Below, one piece after another: positions 52,395 through 55,966 of a stretch of 55,966 nt of DNA. Made by a program: the position numbers and the translations under genes. This stretch comes from SAR92 bacterium BACL16 MAG-120619-bin48. Lineage in GTDB: Bacteria > Pseudomonadota > Gammaproteobacteria > Pseudomonadales > Porticoccaceae. Numbering within the stretch: the first letter of the stretch is position 1; each line of letters starts with the position of its first letter. The notes beneath the pieces were generated by a model. It had not been told where the DNA came from. It made no database searches and saw only the letters and a list, made by a program, of their open reading frames with translations. The stretch is taken from assembly GCA_001438605.1 (NCBI GenBank), contig LIDE01000023.1, forward strand, positions 1-55,966, read 5' to 3'.

Positions 52395-53521
52395 GGTCGA
52401 TCCACCGCTACAAGGGTGAGACGGGTTGTCTCTCCCTCATTCTGTTTGTCAACTTGATAGCCGGGCAATGTCAGCGGCTTGACGGCTAAACTGCCTGCGT
52501 TGCTCACTTCAAGGACTGCCTTGCTCGCGCTGGCGACAAGCACTTGCAGGTCACAACCACAGTTAACCATCGCGGGCTCTAGTTGAATTAGGGCCTGCAT
52601 GGCGGGCGCTTGCAAGCTTTCACGCTGGCGAAACAATTCTGCAATCAGACGTTCGGCTTCAGTTCGCACAGTGTCGGCCTCAGTCCGTTTGCCGGGGAAG
52701 AGTGTGCCAAATCCGCTCTGCAGTTGCTGCTCAAGATCGCTGATGGTTTGACCGAGTTGCTGGTTGGCAAACTGCAAGTAACCAATGCCCAAGCCCAATG
52801 TAAGCAACACTAGGGCTGCGCTCGTTATCCAAGAGGGTGTTGCAGTGTTGGCTACGGTAGGCGTGAATTCTCCGCGCATAAGGTTGGCGGAGAGGGGTAA
52901 ATCGCTTAAAGGCCAGTCGATGGTGGCGCTGTTAATGTCTGCTAAGGCACGCAGATCTTCAGGCACCAGCGTTTCATCTGGCACCGAGATGGATAGTCTT
53001 GGCGCTCTATCTAAGCCACTTTCTGCGCCACTTTCTGCAACACTCAGGACGCGACGCAGCAGTGTCCAAGCGATGTCGGGCGCGGCGCCATAACCACTGC
53101 TAACGCCGGTCCGAACTAGGCACATGCCTTCGCGCCAGACTAGGCTGATACGTCCCGGCTCGTAAGGCAGTGCAAGATAGTCGGGCACCATCGCGGTGGG
53201 GTGAATGCCTGCATTTTCAGCAATTCGCTGCCATTCACCCATGTCCTGCTTGCTGACCACAGCCACATCGACCTGTTTTTTGCCCTCGACCATGACGGTC
53301 TGGCCGACAACGAAGTGCATTTCGTCAACGGGTTGGAGCAGACGATCTTCTAAAATCCACGGAATTAAGTCGGCCCACTTGCGCTCGGGGGCGGTCGGGA
53401 CGTCAATCCGCTGCACGGTAACACGCTCTGCCGGAACCCAGAGCGCCATTGATCTGCGCAGATCACCCACAGGAGGTAACTCGCGATCAAGATGGTGGAT
53501 ATGGTCAACAGACGCTGTCAT
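52391..53521 (-). CDS. gspL: Type II secretion protein GspL
   Basis: A 376-residue inner-membrane protein that anchors the cytoplasmic ATPase GspE. The N-terminal cytoplasmic actin-like domain (about 1-220) includes WADLIPWILEDRLLQPVDEMHFV, split by the usual Trp-Leu-Glu pattern near residue 50. One transmembrane segment (ITSAALVLLTLGLGIGYLQF) lies near 232-251. A periplasmic ferredoxin-like domain closes the protein. It abuts gspK with no gap and overlaps gspM by four bases. Confidence 0.87.
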   Translation of the reverse strand: MTASVDHIHHLDRELPPVGDLRRSMALWVPAERVTVQRIDVPTAPERKWADLIPWILEDRLLQPVDEMHFVVGQTVMVEGKKQVDVAVVSKQDMGEWQRIAENAGIHPTAMVPDYLALPYEPGRISLVWREGMCLVRTGVSSGYGAAPDIAWTLLRRVLSVAESGAESGLDRAPRLSISVPDETLVPEDLRALADINSATIDWPLSDLPLSANLMRGEFTPTVANTATPSWITSAALVLLTLGLGIGYLQFANQQLGQTISDLEQQLQSGFGTLFPGKRTEADTVRTEAERLIAELFRQRESLQAPAMQALIQLEPAMVNCGCDLQVLVASASKAVLEVSNAGSLAVKPLTLPGYQVDKQNEGETTRLTLVAVDRP

Positions 53522-54715
53522 TTACAGGGCACCCAGATTGTTATCCTGCTGTCGGTCTGAAAAATCGCACAGAGGCCGCAGATAGGCATTTTTATTTTTC
53601 CAAGGACTGTCATCGTCATATTGACGGCCCGCGCTGTCGTCAGCGTCAGGGTTATCGTCCTCGGTTAAGTCAGACGCAGATGTTACCGTTGCGACACCTG
53701 CAGGTACAACCGTTATCTCGCGACTTATCACAATTGGCGCACTGCGATCGGTGCGATCTAAAACACTTTTGACCTCTAATCGAGCCTGACCCAAGGTGAC
53801 CTCGAGATTTAGCTGAAAAAAAGTCGATTTAACATCGATAAGCGTTTCTGGCCAGCGCTGTTTGACCTCATCCTGAGGCACAACGAGATAGTCGGCCATC
53901 AGTTGATAAAAATCCGCGGTGGTCATAAACGGGCGATTATCGCGCACCAAGTCAACAAACTCACGGGCCAATCCGTCGCTGAGCGCGAGCAGAATCGGCT
54001 CTGGTGCGGTATTGATGTTAATTGCAGTTGGCGCTGGCAGCGCAACAATCCACGGCATCAACTGCTGTACGTCGGTGAGACGGTAACCGACCATCGCGGC
54101 GAGCTCGGCGGTGTCTGAAATAGCGCTGTTGGGTGGAAAGCGCGGTGGCGTAAAACGGCTGTAATCCGGCTGTTCGGCGCCAGCGGAATTGACCAGTTCG
54201 CTATCGCTGTCGAGCCAATCGACGAGCACGGCCACTTTCGAGGCATCAACCGGTATATCCAGCAGTGTCAGCACATTGTCCCACAGCTTGGCGTAACCCA
54301 TAGCGGTGGACGCTCTCTCGTCGCTCAAGCGTTTATCGGTGTAGGTGCCGTAGTTGTTCAGGTTGATCTGTGACTGCAGGTCGACAATGCAGCCCGCTAG
54401 AGTTCCACCATCGACGGGTAACAGCGGAACGGCTTGGGCCCAATCTTCGTCGAAATTGTCGACGGTCAGGTCGTCATTGGCTGAGGCGAGTAGATCGCGC
54501 GCCCAACTCTCGCCGCTCATGGCCAGTAAAATAGCTTGATCGCCGTGCAGTGAACCCGTCGCCTGTGACACATCCATTTGATGCCGATAGAAAATATTGC
54601 CCAGCACGAGGGTTACTGCCAGCATAAGAATTAGCGTGGCCAGCAGTGCAACACCGCGCTGTTGGCGTGGAAGTTTGCTTGGGACGCGCCTGCGGCTCAC
54701 TCGCCTACTGGTCAT
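53522..54715 (-). CDS. gspK: Type II secretion minor pseudopilin GspK
   Basis: A 397-residue tip pseudopilin, large as usual for GspK. The start is set at ATG 54715 (MTSRRVSRRR), giving a short basic leader; the frame is open further upstream through gspJ. The prepilin peptidase site is QRG/VALLATLILMLAVTLVLG. A central helical insertion and the C-terminal part contain ITVVPAGVATV. With GspI and GspJ it forms the trimer that starts the pseudopilus. Overlaps gspJ by 11 bases. Confidence 0.88.
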   Translation of the reverse strand: MTSRRVSRRRVPSKLPRQQRGVALLATLILMLAVTLVLGNIFYRHQMDVSQATGSLHGDQAILLAMSGESWARDLLASANDDLTVDNFDEDWAQAVPLLPVDGGTLAGCIVDLQSQINLNNYGTYTDKRLSDERASTAMGYAKLWDNVLTLLDIPVDASKVAVLVDWLDSDSELVNSAGAEQPDYSRFTPPRFPPNSAISDTAELAAMVGYRLTDVQQLMPWIVALPAPTAININTAPEPILLALSDGLAREFVDLVRDNRPFMTTADFYQLMADYLVVPQDEVKQRWPETLIDVKSTFFQLNLEVTLGQARLEVKSVLDRTDRSAPIVISREITVVPAGVATVTSASDLTEDDNPDADDSAGRQYDDDSPWKNKNAYLRPLCDFSDRQQDNNLGAL

Positions 54716-55388
54716 TGCTGCCCTCCTCACCAGAGTCAGCATTTTGCCCTGTATCGATCGCTCCTTTCGGATCAAAGTCGAGGCCGGGCAGCAATCGCGA
54801 TGTCTCTACCCCGTTTTTTAACCGGATGGTGAGACGTATCATTTTTGGCAAACTCAGCAAATCGTGCTGCTCATTCAGCGGCGGCCAGTCGGGGGTAAAA
54901 ATATTGGCGCGGGACAGTTGTTCAATTTCCACATCGCTGACATTGTTTAACAACACCAGTCTATTGCCGGGACTATTGTGGGAGGTGGAGATCACCGGCC
55001 ATGAGCGTCGCTCAAGCTGATTATCTTTGTTGATACTGTATTCGACACGGCTGACACCCGTCGGGTTGGAACGCACCAAAGGCCCACCCCCGCGACTGAA
55101 GCGAACACCAAACTCACTGGGGTCGGTGAGATAAGCGCGCTCAACAGAGCCAAGACCGTCGGCAAATGCGCGCGGCCGGATATGCAAAAAATCGCGACTA
55201 ATCGTCTGCCATGCGCGATGCAGCTCAGCCTCATCTGCAAGTGCGCTGCGACTGCGTTCATTGGCGCCTAATACGACCTCAACGCCCTGATAGGACATCA
55301 CGGACAGCACCGCCAACAGAAGCAGCGATATAACAGCCTCAAGCAGGGTAAAACCCGATTGGCGGGAAAAGCGCGCGGGGTGGGCCAT
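54705..55388 (-). CDS. gspJ: Type II secretion minor pseudopilin GspJ
   Basis: A 227-residue pseudopilin. A short basic leader ends at the prepilin peptidase site QSG/FTLLEAVISLLLLAVLS with Glu at +5, followed by an N-terminal helix and a globular domain. Conserved GspJ features include the RAWQTISRDF-like segment near residue 45 and RLTIRLKNG near the C-terminus. The start overlaps the gspI stop by one base. Confidence 0.87.
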   Translation of the reverse strand: MAHPARFSRQSGFTLLEAVISLLLLAVLSVMSYQGVEVVLGANERSRSALADEAELHRAWQTISRDFLHIRPRAFADGLGSVERAYLTDPSEFGVRFSRGGGPLVRSNPTGVSRVEYSINKDNQLERRSWPVISTSHNSPGNRLVLLNNVSDVEIEQLSRANIFTPDWPPLNEQHDLLSLPKMIRLTIRLKNGVETSRLLPGLDFDPKGAIDTGQNADSGEEGSNDQ

Positions 55389-55789
55389 CAGTTTTTCTCC
55401 ACCAAATAGAGAAATAAAGCGGCGCCTTGACGGTCGCTGTTGGGGACGCTGACCCGAACCTGATAGCGATACAGATCTCTCCCCATCGCCTCTTTAATCT
55501 CCAGCTGCCACGGCCACTCCTGGCCGGCCTGCCGCTCAGCACCCTTGGTCGCACGGTTGGCAGCTTTGTTCGCAGCGGTCCATTTTTCGCTCTGTTGATA
55601 GCGTTCAAGCAGCTGATTCCAAGACACCTGCGTCGCGTAAAACTGCTCGCGCAAACGCACGCGCTCATCGGCGTACTGCTTTACCAGATACAGCGCACTG
55701 CCCATTACCCAGCCCACAATGGCCAGTGCCACAGCAACCTCGATCAGTGTAAAACCTGAGGCGCGACGTCTGGTCGGAAAGGCGCTCAC
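55388..55789 (-). CDS. gspI: Type II secretion minor pseudopilin GspI
   Basis: A 133-residue pseudopilin. The leader ASG/FTLIEVAVALAIVGWVMG has the peptidase cleavage glycine and Glu at +5. Its N-terminus packs with GspJ and GspK at the pilus tip. It starts with GTG in a four-base GTGA overlap with the gspH stop, which supports one transcription unit from gspH down to gspB. Confidence 0.87.
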   Translation of the reverse strand: MSAFPTRRRASGFTLIEVAVALAIVGWVMGSALYLVKQYADERVRLREQFYATQVSWNQLLERYQQSEKWTAANKAANRATKGAERQAGQEWPWQLEIKEAMGRDLYRYQVRVSVPNSDRQGAALFLYLVEKN

Positions 55790-55966
55790 GGCGCAACTCG
55801 CTGCATAACGATAGTGGCGGTCTTGTCATCCCAGCGATATTGGAAACGGATTGGGCTGGAGGAAAATGTTAGGGTCATTTGACCGTTCGGATCCATAAAA
55901 CCGTCTGGCATCATCGCGACAACAGGCACCAGCGTATCTTCCTCGAGATCAGTAAACTCGTCGCTA
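55786..55966 (-). CDS. gspH: Type II secretion minor pseudopilin GspH, C-terminal fragment
   Basis: The last 59 codons and stop of a gene that continues past the right edge. The frame read back from the TGA at 55786 has MMPDGFMDPNGQMTLTF near its middle, like the C-terminal strand region of GspH pseudopilins, and ends in VMQRVAP. Position before gspI in an HIJKLM-order cluster supports the call. The N-terminal prepilin signal is not in the window. Confidence 0.72.
   Translation of the reverse strand, partial: SDEFTDLEEDTLVPVVAMMPDGFMDPNGQMTLTFSSSPIRFQYRWDDKTATIVMQRVAP

Noticed and set aside
1-55966. tRNA, rRNA, CRISPR or insertion sequences
   Set aside because: I looked for cloverleaf-like segments, regularly spaced repeats and transposase-like frames and saw none; the only long repeat is the pair of riboswitch leaders.

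Overview
The window reads as chromosomal DNA of an aerobic gammaproteobacterium, most like the oligotrophic marine lineages around Cellvibrionales (Spongiibacteraceae, Halieaceae, SAR92-type). This rests on gene content (EttA, BtuR/CobO, AceK, the chromosomal DnaT-like/lambda-P-like pair, Gsp type II secretion, XdhC/IorAB, IcmF). The taxonomic guess is inference. I saw no tRNA, rRNA, CRISPR array, transposase or phage block, and coding density is high.

Layout. 1-4.6 kb (minus strand): the start of a MobA/MocA-like nucleotidyltransferase, xdhC, an isoquinoline-1-oxidoreductase-type molybdenum hydroxylase (large and small subunits) and a TetR regulator with twin palindromic operators in its promoter. 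4.6-7.9 kb: icmF, a fused B12-dependent acyl-CoA mutase. 8-12.7 kb: a YegD-like Hsp70, then an MFS transporter plus acyl-CoA synthetase operon. 12.7-16 kb: a half-length asparaginase with pepQ, and a frameshifted MATE exporter. 16-20.8 kb: a structured gene-free stretch and an RND pump pair. 20.9-24.5 kb: an ECF sigma/ChrR pair with its own cognate-looking promoter, ettA and a hotdog thioesterase. 24.5-29.5 kb: an unknown membrane protein, free-methionine-sulfoxide reductase, a SPOR lipoprotein, a DUF4404 protein, an ammonium transporter with a clear sigma-54 promoter, and a RIO kinase.

29.5-40 kb is a cobalamin salvage island with two transcription units, each behind its own cobalamin riboswitch. 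Unit 1 is btuB, a DUF71 ATP-pyrophosphatase, cobO, and a BtuCDF-type ABC importer. Unit 2 is a six-helix membrane protein resembling a BtuM-type B12 transporter, then cobU, cobT, cobC and cobS. The cobS frame is interrupted by one in-frame TGA. The two riboswitches, their promoters and a 13-nt element near both start codons are near copies of each other. IcmF at 4.6 kb is a likely AdoCbl consumer in the same window.

40-46.8 kb: an ABM-domain protein, radA, a GNAT acetyltransferase, an SDR-fold protein that carries both signatures of halohydrin dehalogenases, a DnaT-like protein with three DNA-binding repeats overlapping a lambda-P-like helicase loader, and aceK. 46.8-56 kb (minus strand): a type II secretion cluster gspH(partial)-I-J-K-L-M-C-D-A-B.

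The most interesting items are the putative halohydrin dehalogenase at 42.5 kb, the riboswitch-controlled B12 transporter candidate at 38.9 kb, the DUF71 gene in the B12 operon, and the triple-DnaT/lambda-P primosome pair. Two genes (MATE, cobS) are interrupted by single-base lesions that could be real or assembly errors.
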